NCBI RefSeq assembly: GCF_011038975.1
Contig: NZ_JAAKEC010000010.1
Location: forward strand, 1 to 64,000
From: Adlercreutzia sp. ZJ176
GTDB lineage: Bacteria > Actinomycetota > Coriobacteriia > Coriobacteriales > Eggerthellaceae
Direction of reading: 5' to 3'
Length of the DNA: 64,000 nt
Part shown: piece by piece, positions 50,545 through 59,099 of the stretch
Layout of the letters: the number at the start of each line of letters is the position of its first letter
How positions within the stretch are numbered: the first letter of the stretch is position 1
Position numbers and translations under genes: made by a program
Notes under the pieces: model-generated
The model's input: the letters and a program-made list of their open reading frames with translations, nothing else
Database searches by the model: none
Told to the model about the DNA's origin: nothing

Positions 50545-53208
50545 ATGGCAGAGGCACTGTATCGCAAATACCGTCCGCAGATCTTCGAGGACGTGGTGGG
50601 GCAAGAGCACATCGAGCGCACCATCAAGAACGCCATCGAGTCTGACAAGGTGAGCCACGCGTACCTGTTCACGGGCCCGCGCGGCACCGGCAAGACCACC
50701 ACGGCGCGCCTGCTCGCCAAGGCGCTGCTCTGCCAGAGCGGCCCCACGCCCGAGCCCGACGGCACGTGCGAGGACTGCGCGATGATCGCCGCGGGCGAGC
50801 ACCCCGACGTCTACGAGCTCGACGCCGCGTCGCGCACGGGCGTGGAGAACGTGCGCGAGGAGATCATCGGCCGCGTGCAGTTCGCCCCCACGCGCGGGCG
50901 CTACAAGATCTACATCATCGACGAGGTTCACATGCTGTCGACGGCGGCGTTCAACGCGCTGCTCAAGACGCTCGAGGAGCCGCCGAGCCACGTGGTGTTC
51001 ATCCTGGCCACCACCGACCCGCAGAAGGTCCCCGAGACCATCCACTCGCGCTGCCAGCGCTTCGACTTCCGCCGCATCTCGAACGAGGCCATCGTGTCGC
51101 GCCTCGGCGCCATCTGCGTGGCCGAGGACGTGGAGTTCGAGGGCGAGGCGCTCGACCTGGTGGCGCACCGCGCGGAAGGCGGCATGCGCAACGCGCTGAC
51201 CTCGCTCGAGCAGCTGATCGCGTTCGGCGAGGGCCGCGTGACCATGGAGGTCGCCGAGCGCATGCTCGGGTCGCTTGCGGTGAGCGAGCTGGGCGAGATC
51301 GTGCGGTTCGTGGGCACGCGCGACGTGGCGTCGTGCTTCCGCTGGACGGCCGAGTACGTGGAGACGGGCGCCGATTTGGCGCAGTTCACGCGTGACTTCG
51401 CCGAGCACGTGCGCAACATGTATGTGATGTCGCTCGCCGGCGCCGACGTGGCGCTCGACGTGAGCGAGAGCGTGCGGCGCGAGATGGCCGAGGAGCTGCC
51501 GCTGTTCGGCCCCGATCGCCTCGCCCGCCTGCTGGGCGTCCTGGGCGACCTGTCGGCGGAGCTCAAGTCGTCGACCAACCCGCGGCTGTCGTTCGAGATC
51601 GCGCTCACGCGCATGGTGCGGCCCGACTCCGACCTCACGCTCGAGGCGCTCGCCGAGCGCGTGGAGGCGCTCGAGGCGGGGTACTCGGCGGTGGCGCACG
51701 TGGTGAGCGCGGGCGCTGCGGCGGGTGCGAGCGCGGCGGCGGGCGCTGGTGGGGCGGCTGTGAGCGCAGTGGTAGGCGTTGGCGCGGCGGTTGCGGCGGT
51801 TGCGCCGGCCGAGCGCGGCGGCGAAGGGGCCCTGCGCGAGCCGGCAGCCGCGCAGCGGTCGGGAGTGCAGGGCCCGGTGCGCGCCGAGGCGCAGCCCGTG
51901 CGCCGCGCGGTCGCAGGCGCCGCCGAGGTGCAGCCCGCTTCGTCCCGGCCCGTGGAGGCCCGACCGACGGCGGCGGCGCAGGCGGCGACGGCCCAGCCCG
52001 CGGTAGCAACCCAGCCCACGGCGACTCGGGCGCAGCCCGCGATGGCGACCCAGCCTGCGATGGCGACTCAGGCGCAGCCCGCGGCATCCGCCCAGCCCGC
52101 CGAGGCGCAGCCTGTGGCAGCGGCTTCGGGCTCCCCGTCCGCGGCTGCGGGCGAGGTGCCCGCGCAGCTGGCCGAGAGCTTCAAGAACCCCGCGGCCCTG
52201 CAGCGCACGTGGCAGGCCGCGCTCGCGACGCTCAAGAAGGCGAAGGCGGCCTACGGCGTGCTCTTCCTGAACACCAAGGCGTCGTTCGACGCAGCCCGCG
52301 GCGCGCTCGTCATCGACTTCCCCGCCGAGAACGACTTCGCCTTCAAGGCCGTGCAGAAGCCCGACGTGCAGGACGAGCTCGCCGCCGCGCTCGCGCATGC
52401 CTGCGGCGTCCCCATCCCGTTCCGCCTCTCGAAGGCGGGCGCAACCACGGCGCCGGTCGTCGCCGCAGCCTCTGCCTCCGTCGCGACCGTCGCAGCCTCC
52501 TCGGCTGCCGCCGGCTCCTCTGCGCAGGCTGCGCCGCGCGCCGAGGCTGCGCAGCAGCTCACGCGCCCGTCCGACCAGGTCCAATCGCGCCCCGCGGCCG
52601 ACCCTGCCGCTCGGCGCCCTTCGGCTGACCCTGCCGTCCAGCGCCCCGCTGCAGCCGACTTCGCGGCTCCGCGCCCCGCGGCTGGCCCTGAGCCGCGCGT
52701 CGACGCCGCCACGCAGGCCACGCCGCCTGCGCCCTACGAGACGCCCACCGGCTACGCGGGCTTCGACGACCTCGTTCCGCTCGACGCCTACGACGACCTG
52801 GTTCCCTACGACGACGCCGACGTCTACGAGCCCGCTTTCGAGCCGGCCTTCGAGCCTGCTCCCGTGGCCGCGGCTTTCGCCCAAGGGCAGCAGCCCGCCG
52901 CTTCCGTTCGCCAGCCTGACCCTGCGGCCTCCGCGCGCGACCAGCGCTCGCAATCTGCCCGCAGCCCGCAGCCCGCTTCTGCGGCCCGCAACCCGCAATC
53001 TGCCCGCGGCCCGCAGCCGGCCCGCAGCTCGCAACCTGCCTCCGCGGCCCGCAGCCCGCAGCCCCAGCCCGCCCGCAGCTCGCAGCCGGCTCGCGATCCG
53101 CAGCCCCAGCCCGCCTCCGCGGGGCCCGAGCCCTCGATGGCCGACCTCGACGCCATGCTCGCCTTCGGTTTCGGCGCGGACGTGTCTTTCACCGAGGTCA
53201 GGGAATAG
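50545..53208 (+). CDS. dnaX: DNA polymerase III subunit gamma/tau
   Basis: This 887-residue protein has an AAA+ clamp-loader core with Walker A GPRGTGKT (44-51), Walker B IIDEVHML (124-131) and the sensor region LATTDPQKVPETIHSRCQRF. The zinc module is C63, D72, C75 and C78, so one of four usual cysteines is Asp. Beyond about 385 the protein is Ala/Gln/Pro-rich in two long stretches, separated by a tau-like domain (about 545-630: TWQAALATLKKAKAAYGVLF). It ends with a conserved-looking MADLDAMLAFGFG. It loads the sliding clamp. ybaB and recR follow, the classical order. Confidence 0.95.
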   Translation: MAEALYRKYRPQIFEDVVGQEHIERTIKNAIESDKVSHAYLFTGPRGTGKTTTARLLAKALLCQSGPTPEPDGTCEDCAMIAAGEHPDVYELDAASRTGVENVREEIIGRVQFAPTRGRYKIYIIDEVHMLSTAAFNALLKTLEEPPSHVVFILATTDPQKVPETIHSRCQRFDFRRISNEAIVSRLGAICVAEDVEFEGEALDLVAHRAEGGMRNALTSLEQLIAFGEGRVTMEVAERMLGSLAVSELGEIVRFVGTRDVASCFRWTAEYVETGADLAQFTRDFAEHVRNMYVMSLAGADVALDVSESVRREMAEELPLFGPDRLARLLGVLGDLSAELKSSTNPRLSFEIALTRMVRPDSDLTLEALAERVEALEAGYSAVAHVVSAGAAAGASAAAGAGGAAVSAVVGVGAAVAAVAPAERGGEGALREPAAAQRSGVQGPVRAEAQPVRRAVAGAAEVQPASSRPVEARPTAAAQAATAQPAVATQPTATRAQPAMATQPAMATQAQPAASAQPAEAQPVAAASGSPSAAAGEVPAQLAESFKNPAALQRTWQAALATLKKAKAAYGVLFLNTKASFDAARGALVIDFPAENDFAFKAVQKPDVQDELAAALAHACGVPIPFRLSKAGATTAPVVAAASASVATVAASSAAAGSSAQAAPRAEAAQQLTRPSDQVQSRPAADPAARRPSADPAVQRPAAADFAAPRPAAGPEPRVDAATQATPPAPYETPTGYAGFDDLVPLDAYDDLVPYDDADVYEPAFEPAFEPAPVAAAFAQGQQPAASVRQPDPAASARDQRSQSARSPQPASAARNPQSARGPQPARSSQPASAARSPQPQPARSSQPARDPQPQPASAGPEPSMADLDAMLAFGFGADVSFTEVRE

Positions 53209-53271
53209 CCTTTGCGGTACCATAGTCCCCACGCTTGAAAACTTCCGCCAACATCACCGAAGGAGTTCCCC

Positions 53272-53580
53272 ATGGATATGAAGAAGATGATGAAGCAGGC
53301 CCAGAAGATGCAGCTTGAGGCCGCGCGCGCCCAGGAGGAGATCGCGCAGATGGAGTTCACGGCCACCGCGGGCGGCGGCATGGTGAAGGTGTGCGCCAAG
53401 GGCGACATGACCATCAGGTCGGTGACCATCGACCCCGAGGCCGTCGACCCCGAGGACGTCGAGATGCTCGGCGACATGATCCTCGCGGCCACCAACGAGG
53501 CGCTGCGCTCGGCCACCGAGGCCACCAACGCGCGCATGGGCGCCGTCATGGGCGGCATGAAGATCCCGGGCCTGATGTAG
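53272..53580 (+). CDS. YbaB/EbfC nucleoid-associated protein
   Basis: This 102-residue protein starts MDMKKMMKQAQKMQLEAARA and has FTATAGGGMVKVCAKGDMTI and IDPEAVDPEDVEMLGDMI, the YbaB/EbfC signature. It binds DNA as a dimer. It sits between dnaX and recR, the usual context, and AAGGAG precedes the ATG. Confidence 0.94.
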   Translation: MDMKKMMKQAQKMQLEAARAQEEIAQMEFTATAGGGMVKVCAKGDMTIRSVTIDPEAVDPEDVEMLGDMILAATNEALRSATEATNARMGAVMGGMKIPGLM

Positions 53581-53583
53581 CGC

Positions 53584-54180
53584 ATGCAAGCGGCGCCATC
53601 CATCCAGAAGCTGCTCGACGAGCTGGAGCGGCTGCCGGGCGTGGGCCCGAAGTCGGCCCAGCGCATGGCCTACTACCTGCTGAACGCCGACAAGGCGTCG
53701 GCTCTGCGGCTCGCCGGGGCCATCATTGAGGTGAAGGAGACGGTGCGCTTCTGCAGCCGCTGCTTCAACTACGCGGAGGGCGAGCTGTGCGAGATCTGCG
53801 CCAGCGCCAAGCGCGACCAGAGCGCCATCTGCGTGGTCGAGGAGCCGCGCGACATCCCGCCCATCGAGCGCACGGCGGTGTTCGCGGGCGTGTACCACGT
53901 GCTCGGCGGCGCGCTCTCGCCGATGGAAGGCGTCGGCCCCGACGACCTGCGCGTGGCCGAGCTGCTCAAGCGCCTGGCCGCGGAGGACGTGACCGAGGTG
54001 GTGCTCGCCACCAACCCCAACATCGAGGGGGAGACCACGGCCGCCTACCTCGCGCGCCTCATCAAGCCGCTCGGCATCACGGTGACGCGCCCTGCGAGCG
54101 GCCTGCCCGTCGGCGGCGACCTTGAGTTCGCCGACGAGGTGACGCTCGGTCGCGCGCTCGAGGCCCGCCGCCCGCTGTAG
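53584..54180 (+). CDS. recR: Recombination protein RecR
   Basis: This 198-residue protein has the HhH region [20 protein letters not shown], a zinc finger with C57, C60, C69 and C72, and a Toprim domain ([33 protein letters not shown]). It acts with RecO and RecF in gap repair. The start follows the ybaB stop by three bases. A strong hairpin follows about 60 bases after the stop. Confidence 0.96.
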   Translation: MQAAPSIQKLLDELERLPGVGPKSAQRMAYYLLNADKASALRLAGAIIEVKETVRFCSRCFNYAEGELCEICASAKRDQSAICVVEEPRDIPPIERTAVFAGVYHVLGGALSPMEGVGPDDLRVAELLKRLAAEDVTEVVLATNPNIEGETTAAYLARLIKPLGITVTRPASGLPVGGDLEFADEVTLGRALEARRPL

Positions 54181-54237
54181 GGGAGGGGCGCGAAGGCAGG
54201 CGCCCCCCGCCCGCCTGCCTGCGGCGTCGTACAAAAG

Positions 54238-54276
54238 ATAAGGCACGTGGCCTGCGGTGCAGGTCACGTGCCTTAT
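54238..54276. terminator. Long hairpin after recR
   Basis: ATAAGGCACGTG (54238-54249) is the exact complement of CACGTGCCTTAT (54265-54276), and CCTGC/GCAGG extend the stem inward with a GGT loop. It is far stronger than a usual terminator. A T-run is absent on the plus side; it could act on both strands. Confidence 0.6.
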
Positions 54277-54554
54277 AAGACAAAGAGCCCTGTCCCCTCC
54301 AAAAACAGAACCCTTATCTTCCCGAAGCAAAGTGCGCTTCTCGTAAATCGCATGTATTATAGCATCGTCTCCACATAATCCCAAGAGAAAATTCTCGCGC
54401 AGCGCACTTCACAACGCACTATTCTGATATGCAGATAACTAATGAAGGCGGCGACGCGGGGATGTGACGGGGGCGCGTCGGCTGGGGCCGGGTGCGCCCC
54501 GCAGGCGCGGTCTTGTGCGCTGAGTCGCCGCCTGACCTGCGATAAGGAGCCGCC
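54277..54554. other. AT-rich gap before the molybdenum cluster
   Basis: No gene is seen. The stretch 54290-54450 is AT-rich and carries the inverted repeat AAGTGCGCT (54330-54338)/AGCGCACTT (54401-54409), and between them GAGAA-AA-TTCTC (54385-54396) and TATTATAGCATC (54355-54366), a possible -10 region. It is the likely regulatory region of the ModD-like gene. Confidence 0.45.
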
Positions 54555-55532
54555 ATGCAATACTTCGCCGATGCGCGCATCGACCACTTCATCACCGAGG
54601 ACCTGCCCTATCTCGACCTCACGTGCCAGGTGCTCGGGCTTTCGGACGCGCCGGGCGAGATGGAGTACTTCACGCGCGAGGACTGCGTGCTCGCGGGCGT
54701 GGCGGTGGTGCGCCGCATGATGGCGAAGCTCGGCTGCGAGGTGGTGGCTGCCCGCGCTGACGGCGACCGCGTGAGCGCAGGTGAGGCGTTCATGCGCGTG
54801 CGCGGGGGCGCCGAGCAGCTGCATGCGGCGTGGAAGGCGTGCCTGAACGTGTTCGACCACCTGTCGGCCGTGGCCACCAAGACGCGCCGCATGGTCGATG
54901 CGGCGCACTCCGCGAACCCGCGCTGCGAGGTGCTCACCACGCGCAAGTCCATGCCGGGCGTGAAGGACCTGCTCACCTACGCAGTGGTGGCGGGCGGCGC
55001 CTACCCGCACCGCCTGGGGCTCTCCGAGACGATCATCGTGTTCAGCCACCACCTCACGTTCATGGGCGGCTTCGACGCCTTCGTCGAGAAGCTCCCCGAG
55101 ATCAAGGCGCGCTGCGTGGAGAAGAAGATCTTCGTCGAGGCCGACGCCGAGCAGGCGCGCATCCTCGCGTACGCGGGCGTCGACGCCGAGCAGGCGATCC
55201 GACGGAACCACGTCCACCCAGAGCGCGTCCCCGCGTACGCGGGCGTCGACCACCCGCCCGCGCACTCGCAGCCCGCCATTCCCTGCCCAGAGCGCGACCT
55301 CGCGCGCGCGGGCGTCGACGGCATCCAGCTCGACAAGATCCCCGCTGATGAGCTGGGGCTGCTGGTGCGCGAGCTGCGCGCGATCAACCCGGCCGTCACG
55401 CTCATCGCCGCCGGCGGCATCAACCCCGAGAACGCCGCCGCCTACGCCGCCACGGGCGTCGACGGCCTGGCCACCACGGCGCCCTTCAGCGCGAAGCCCC
55501 TCGACATGAGCGTCCGCATGCGCGCGCTGTAG
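54555..55532 (+). CDS. modD: ModD-like protein (NadC-type phosphoribosyltransferase fold) with in-frame repeat insert
   Basis: This 325-residue protein resembles ModD, the NadC-like protein found with molybdate genes: FITEDLPYLDLTCQVLGL, RVSAGEAFMRVRGGAEQLHAAWK, VLTTRKSMPGVKDLLTYAVVAGGAYPHRLGLS and GIQLDKIPADEL, then LIAAGGINPENAAAYAATGV. Its exact reaction is unknown. After ARILAYAGVD the chain carries about 45 extra residues containing two more copies of the (Y/R)AGVD unit before rejoining at GIQLDK; the DNA shows three imperfect copies of CGCGTACGCGGGCGTCGAC. The next genes are MobB-MobA and a polyferredoxin. AAGGAG precedes the ATG. Confidence 0.8.
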   Translation: MQYFADARIDHFITEDLPYLDLTCQVLGLSDAPGEMEYFTREDCVLAGVAVVRRMMAKLGCEVVAARADGDRVSAGEAFMRVRGGAEQLHAAWKACLNVFDHLSAVATKTRRMVDAAHSANPRCEVLTTRKSMPGVKDLLTYAVVAGGAYPHRLGLSETIIVFSHHLTFMGGFDAFVEKLPEIKARCVEKKIFVEADAEQARILAYAGVDAEQAIRRNHVHPERVPAYAGVDHPPAHSQPAIPCPERDLARAGVDGIQLDKIPADELGLLVRELRAINPAVTLIAAGGINPENAAAYAATGVDGLATTAPFSAKPLDMSVRMRAL

Positions 55533-56099
55533 CAAGTGCCGTCCCCTGTCGCCGAGCGAGCAGCTTCCCCCCCCGTACCACACCGAATGAGCAGCCGTCT
55601 GTGCTATCCGGGGAGGGCAGCCTCCCCTCCCATGTCGCCGCGCGAGCAGCCCCGCCACCTTGGGCGAGCAGCCTTCTCCCGTGTCGTCTTGGGAGAGCCT
55701 CCCTCCTCGTGCCACTGAGTGATCGCTCTCGTCATCTCAGGTGAACCTCCCTTCTCATGTCATCCTGAGCGAGCGGAGCGAGTCGAAGGATCTGCTCCCA
55801 AGTGCGGTGTGCTCGCATGTGCGTTCTGCTCGCGGCCAGATCCTTCGACTCCGCGCCCTGCGGGCGCTTCGCTCAGGATGACACAGAGGGAGAGGCGCTT
55901 GCGGGGGCGCGCATCTGTTATACTCGTTCGCGATATAAGGAAGCAGGGTCGTGAGACGTCTAGGCGCGTTGCGGCTGAGGGTTGCGGAGCGCTTGCGCGC
56001 GCTGCGGCCGAGGGCTTGCGGGCGCTCGGGCGGGTCGTGACCGAGGGCCATGGCGCTCGGGCGCGCTGCGGCTCTGCTACGTTCGGGTTGAGGGGCATC
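55533..56099. other. 567-bp gap with palindrome copy 3
   Basis: The left part (55540-55750) consists of degenerate GAGCGAGCAG-type fragments of the palindrome arm, then the full third copy. To the right there is a TATACT (55919-55924) as a possible -10 for the MobB-MobA gene, followed by Ala/Arg-type GC-rich filler. An open frame runs through it into the downstream gene but has no conserved content. Confidence 0.6.
55758..55883. repeat. 126-bp long imperfect palindrome, copy 3
   Basis: Same length and orientation as copies at 21721 and 40982: TGTCATCCTGAGCGAGCGGA at the left, CTCAGGATGACA at the right. The central segment (CTCCCAAGTGCGGTGTGCTC) is more diverged than the arms. Confidence 0.9.
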
Positions 56100-57350
56100 A
56101 TGGTCAACGTTCCAAGTCCGGCGATCTCCATCGTGGGTCGCCATAATTCCGGGAAAACCACGCTCATCGAGCAGGTCATTGCCGAGCTGGTGGCGCGCGG
56201 GCACGACGTGGGGTCGGTCAAGCATCACTCCCACGCGAACTTCGACATCGACCACCCCGGCAAGGACTCCTACCGCCACCGCGCGGCCGGCGCGAGCGAG
56301 ACGGTCATCGCCTCGCCCACCATGATGGCGCGCGTCAAGACGCTCGACGAGGAGGCGGAGTGCTCCGACATCGTGCGCTCCATGCCCGGCCACGACATCA
56401 TCGTGGTGGAGGGCTACCGCAAGAGCGGCCTGCCCACCGTCGAGATCATGCGCTCGGGCAATCCGGCCGACGTGAGCGTGGCGACCGCGTTCATCGAGGG
56501 CGCCCGCGCCGGCGCCTCGCTCGGCACCGACTTCACGCAGGCCTCGCGCGGGGACGCCGCCTTCGCGGCCGACCTCGAGCACAAGATGCCTACGTCGGAC
56601 ACGGTCGCCGTCGTGACCGACATCCCCGAGGCGCGCCAGGCGGCGTTGCTGTTCAACATCCCGGCGTTCGCGCTCGACGACATCGCGGGCATCGCTGACT
56701 TCCTTGAGGAGCACTACGTGCGCCCGCGCGTGACGGTGGTCATCCAGGCGGGCGGGGAGAGCCGCCGCATGGGCCGCTCGAAGGCCACGGTGCCCTTTGC
56801 GGGCCGCCCGCTCATCTGCCGGCTGATCGAGCGGCTCTCGCCTGCGGCCGACGAGCTTCTGATCACCACCAACGAGGCGGACAGCCTCGCCTTCCTCGCC
56901 GAGGAGTACCCCGAGCTCGACATCAAGCTCGTGGGCGACGCCTTCGACTTCCGCGGCGCCCTGCCAGGCCTCTACACCGCGCTGCAGTCCGCGCGCAACC
57001 CGTACGTGGCCGTGGTGGCGTGCGACATGGTGTTCGCCAGCGCGAGCTTGGTGGTGGCCGAGTCGCTCATGATGGCGGAGACCGGCGCCGACGTGGTGGT
57101 GCCCGTGAACAAGCACGGGTTCGAGCCCTTCCACGCGCTCTATCGCAAGACCGGCTGCGTGCCTGCGGTGCGCCGCGCGCTCGACGCCGGCGAGAAGCGC
57201 GCGCAGGCGTTCTTCGACGACCCCGCGGTGCGCGTGGCGGAGTTCTCGCAGGAGCGCGTGCTGGCGGCCGAGCCGCGCGGCGGCTGCTTCATCAACGCCA
57301 ACACGCCTGACGAACTCAAGCGCATAGAAGACTCCTACCTCGGTGAATAG
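56100..57350 (+). CDS. MobB-MobA fusion (molybdopterin-guanine dinucleotide synthesis)
   Basis: This 416-residue two-domain protein has an N-terminal MobB-type GTPase (P-loop GRHNSGKT, 13-20; SVKHHSHANFDIDHPGKDSY; IIVVEGYRKSGLPTVEIMR) and a C-terminal MobA-type guanylyltransferase from about 210 (VVIQAGGESRRMGRSKATVP, then ALPGLYTALQ and VVACDMVF). MobA attaches GMP to molybdopterin to make the cofactor used by DMSO-reductase-family enzymes such as the one at 23409. GAGGGG precedes the ATG at 56100. The fusion implies direct coupling of the two steps. Confidence 0.9.
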   Translation: MVNVPSPAISIVGRHNSGKTTLIEQVIAELVARGHDVGSVKHHSHANFDIDHPGKDSYRHRAAGASETVIASPTMMARVKTLDEEAECSDIVRSMPGHDIIVVEGYRKSGLPTVEIMRSGNPADVSVATAFIEGARAGASLGTDFTQASRGDAAFAADLEHKMPTSDTVAVVTDIPEARQAALLFNIPAFALDDIAGIADFLEEHYVRPRVTVVIQAGGESRRMGRSKATVPFAGRPLICRLIERLSPAADELLITTNEADSLAFLAEEYPELDIKLVGDAFDFRGALPGLYTALQSARNPYVAVVACDMVFASASLVVAESLMMAETGADVVVPVNKHGFEPFHALYRKTGCVPAVRRALDAGEKRAQAFFDDPAVRVAEFSQERVLAAEPRGGCFINANTPDELKRIEDSYLGE

Positions 57351-57362
57351 GCGGTTTTGACG

Positions 57363-58727
57363 ATGCCCACGATCAACGACGTCATGGAGATGGCCGAGCT
57401 TCTGCGCAGCAAGTCGGTCGTGGCCGTCGAAGACCACTGCGTGGCGGTGCGCAACCGCAACGCATCGTGCCACCTCTGCGCCGACGCGTGCATGGCCGAC
57501 GCGATCACCGTGGGGAAGAACGAGCTTGCCATCGACGCGGGCGCGTGCGTGGCGTGCGGCGCGTGCGTGGCGGTCTGCCCCACGGCGGCGCTCGTGTCGC
57601 TCGATCCCATGGACGAGGACCTGGCCGTTGCCGTGGCGGACGCCGTGGCGCAGACGGGTACGGGCACGGCGTGCGTGGCGTGCGCGCGCATGGCCGCGCG
57701 CCAGCTGGGCGACCCGGAGAAGTTCGCGTGCGTGCCGTGCCTGGGGCGCGTGACTGAGCCGCTCCTCGTGGGGCTTGCGGCGCACGGCGTTGAGGACATC
57801 GTGCTGGTGGACGGCACGTGCGCCACGTGCAAGTACGGCGCGGTCTCGCCGGCGGTCGACGAGACGATCGACGCGGCGGCCTCGCTGCTCGAGGCGGTCG
57901 GGGCGCCTGCCGTCATCGCGCGCGCCTCCGAGTTCCCACCTGAGCTGCTCGCCTCTGACGCGCTTGCCGTGCGCGGCGCCGCGCGGCGCGGGTTCTTCAC
58001 GCAGGCGGGCGGCTACGCGAGAAACGTCACCATGACGGTGGCCGAGAAGGCTGTGGCCGACGCGCTCCACCAGGACCAGAAGCAGAAGCTGCACACGCTG
58101 CGCGAGCGGCTCGGCGCGGGGAAGAGCGGCAAGATGCCCACTTTCGTGCCCGAGCGCAACATGCGCATCATGGACGCGCTCTGCCAGGTGGGGGAGCGCA
58201 CCGGCGCGCTCGAGGCGATCATGCGGGCGGCCGAGGCGGACGACGCCGGCGTGCCCGAGGGCGTCGGCGCTGCCGGTCCCGTTGGGGTTGCCGACGTGCC
58301 CGCCGTGGATGCCCCCGACGCCGCAGGTCCCGAGGCCGCCGGCGCTGCCGGTCCTGTTGGGGTTGCCGGCGCCGCAAGCCCCGCCGACGCCGCCGCGCCC
58401 TTCGAGCCCGTCCTCAGCACGCGGCACTTCGGCGCGCTCTCCATCGACGCCGAGAAGTGCTCGGGCTGCGGGATGTGCGTGATGTTCTGCCCCACCGAGG
58501 CGCTCAAGTACTCCACGCTCGAGGAGCCGGCTGACGAGGACATGCGCTACCTCGAGTTCCAGGCCACCGACTGCACCCAGTGTCGGCTGTGCGTCGACGT
58601 GTGCCTGCGACACTGCATCGAGCTGTCGCGCGAGGTGCCGGTGGCCGAGCTCTTCGACTTCGAGCCGCGCCTGGTGGAGATCCCCCGCCCGAAGAAGCCC
58701 GCCAAGCTCTTCAACCGCAACCGCTAG
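57363..58727 (+). CDS. Polyferredoxin-like protein, four [4Fe-4S] motifs
   Basis: This 454-residue soluble protein has N-terminal cysteines C36, C39, C43 and a full cluster CVACGACVAVCP (62-73). Mid-region pairs are CVAC, CVPC and CATC, and a C-terminal double cluster reads CSGCGMCVMFCP and CTQCRLCVDVC. Between about 290 and 345 lies a Gly/Ala/Val/Pro-rich linker with a repeated GAAGPVGVA segment. The layout resembles cytosolic ferredoxin-type proteins found next to molybdoenzyme chaperone genes; its partner is unknown. It follows MobB-MobA after 12 bases and is probably co-transcribed. Confidence 0.75.
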   Translation: MPTINDVMEMAELLRSKSVVAVEDHCVAVRNRNASCHLCADACMADAITVGKNELAIDAGACVACGACVAVCPTAALVSLDPMDEDLAVAVADAVAQTGTGTACVACARMAARQLGDPEKFACVPCLGRVTEPLLVGLAAHGVEDIVLVDGTCATCKYGAVSPAVDETIDAAASLLEAVGAPAVIARASEFPPELLASDALAVRGAARRGFFTQAGGYARNVTMTVAEKAVADALHQDQKQKLHTLRERLGAGKSGKMPTFVPERNMRIMDALCQVGERTGALEAIMRAAEADDAGVPEGVGAAGPVGVADVPAVDAPDAAGPEAAGAAGPVGVAGAASPADAAAPFEPVLSTRHFGALSIDAEKCSGCGMCVMFCPTEALKYSTLEEPADEDMRYLEFQATDCTQCRLCVDVCLRHCIELSREVPVAELFDFEPRLVEIPRPKKPAKLFNRNR

Positions 58728-58826
58728 GGAAGCGCTGCGCGCATGCGGCAAGAGGCGTCGTCCGGGTCTCCTTGCCACAGATCCCGCCTCGGCTCATCGT
58801 GCTTTCCGCTGCAAAGTTGCAAACAT

Positions 58827-58984
58827 GCGAGAAACACGCGATCTGATACCCGCATGCCTCGTGTCGAGCTTGCTGCCCATGCCAAGATGTAGCGAACGCA
58901 TATTTATTTGTCATGAACGATGCACTGGTGACAGCGTACTCTTCTCGCGTGGCGCTGAGCGGTATCAGATCGCGTGTTTCTCGC
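58827..58984. repeat. Perfect 24-bp inverted repeat enclosing 110 bp
   Basis: GCGAGAAACACGCGATCTGA (58827-58846, continuing TACC) is exactly complementary to 58961-58984, which reads GGTATCAGATCGCG onward. The enclosed 110 bp is AT-richer than its surroundings. No target duplication is visible outside. It could be an invertible segment or a small non-autonomous element. Confidence 0.85.
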
Positions 58985-59023
58985 CCTTTGGGAAGCGCGG
59001 GCGCGCATTTCGCCCCGCTGTGG

Positions 59024-59029
59024 TATACT
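59024..59029 (+). promoter_or_regulatory. Transporter operon -10 element
   Basis: TATACT in GTGGTATACTTTC. The predicted leader is about 95 bases and contains the hairpin at 59072. No good -35 is seen, so activation from the upstream inverted-repeat segment is conceivable. Confidence 0.5.
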
Positions 59030-59071
59030 TTCAACCGCTCTATCGCTTTATCGTAATAAAGTGTGGGCAAG

Positions 59072-59099
59072 GCGAAGCGCCGGCAAGGTGGCGCTTCGC
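59072..59099 (+). promoter_or_regulatory. Leader hairpin upstream of the substrate-binding protein
   Basis: GCGAAGCGCC and GGCGCTTCGC pair perfectly around an 8-base loop, 30 bases before the start codon and just ahead of CTTTTTCAGGAGG. It may act as an attenuator (stem followed by TTTTT) or stabilise the message. Confidence 0.5.

Noticed and set aside
50344-53232. Open frame of more than 900 codons antisense to dnaX
   Set aside because: It lies wholly opposite a clear dnaX, has Arg/Ala/Gly-only composition and no motif; long antisense frames are expected in very GC-rich coding DNA.
55164-55319. CRISPR array in the ModD-like gene
   Set aside because: Only three degenerate units with unequal spacing that is a multiple of three, inside an intact reading frame and with no cas genes; kept instead as a coding repeat.
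55719-56099. N-terminal extension of MobB-MobA
   Set aside because: The extension is encoded by the 126-bp palindrome and GC filler; the ATG at 56100 directly precedes the MobB P-loop and has a ribosome site.
55755-58778. Open frame of about 1000 codons antisense to the MobB-MobA and ferredoxin genes
   Set aside because: Opposite two well-supported genes, with His/Arg/Ala-rich nonsense composition and no recognisable domain.
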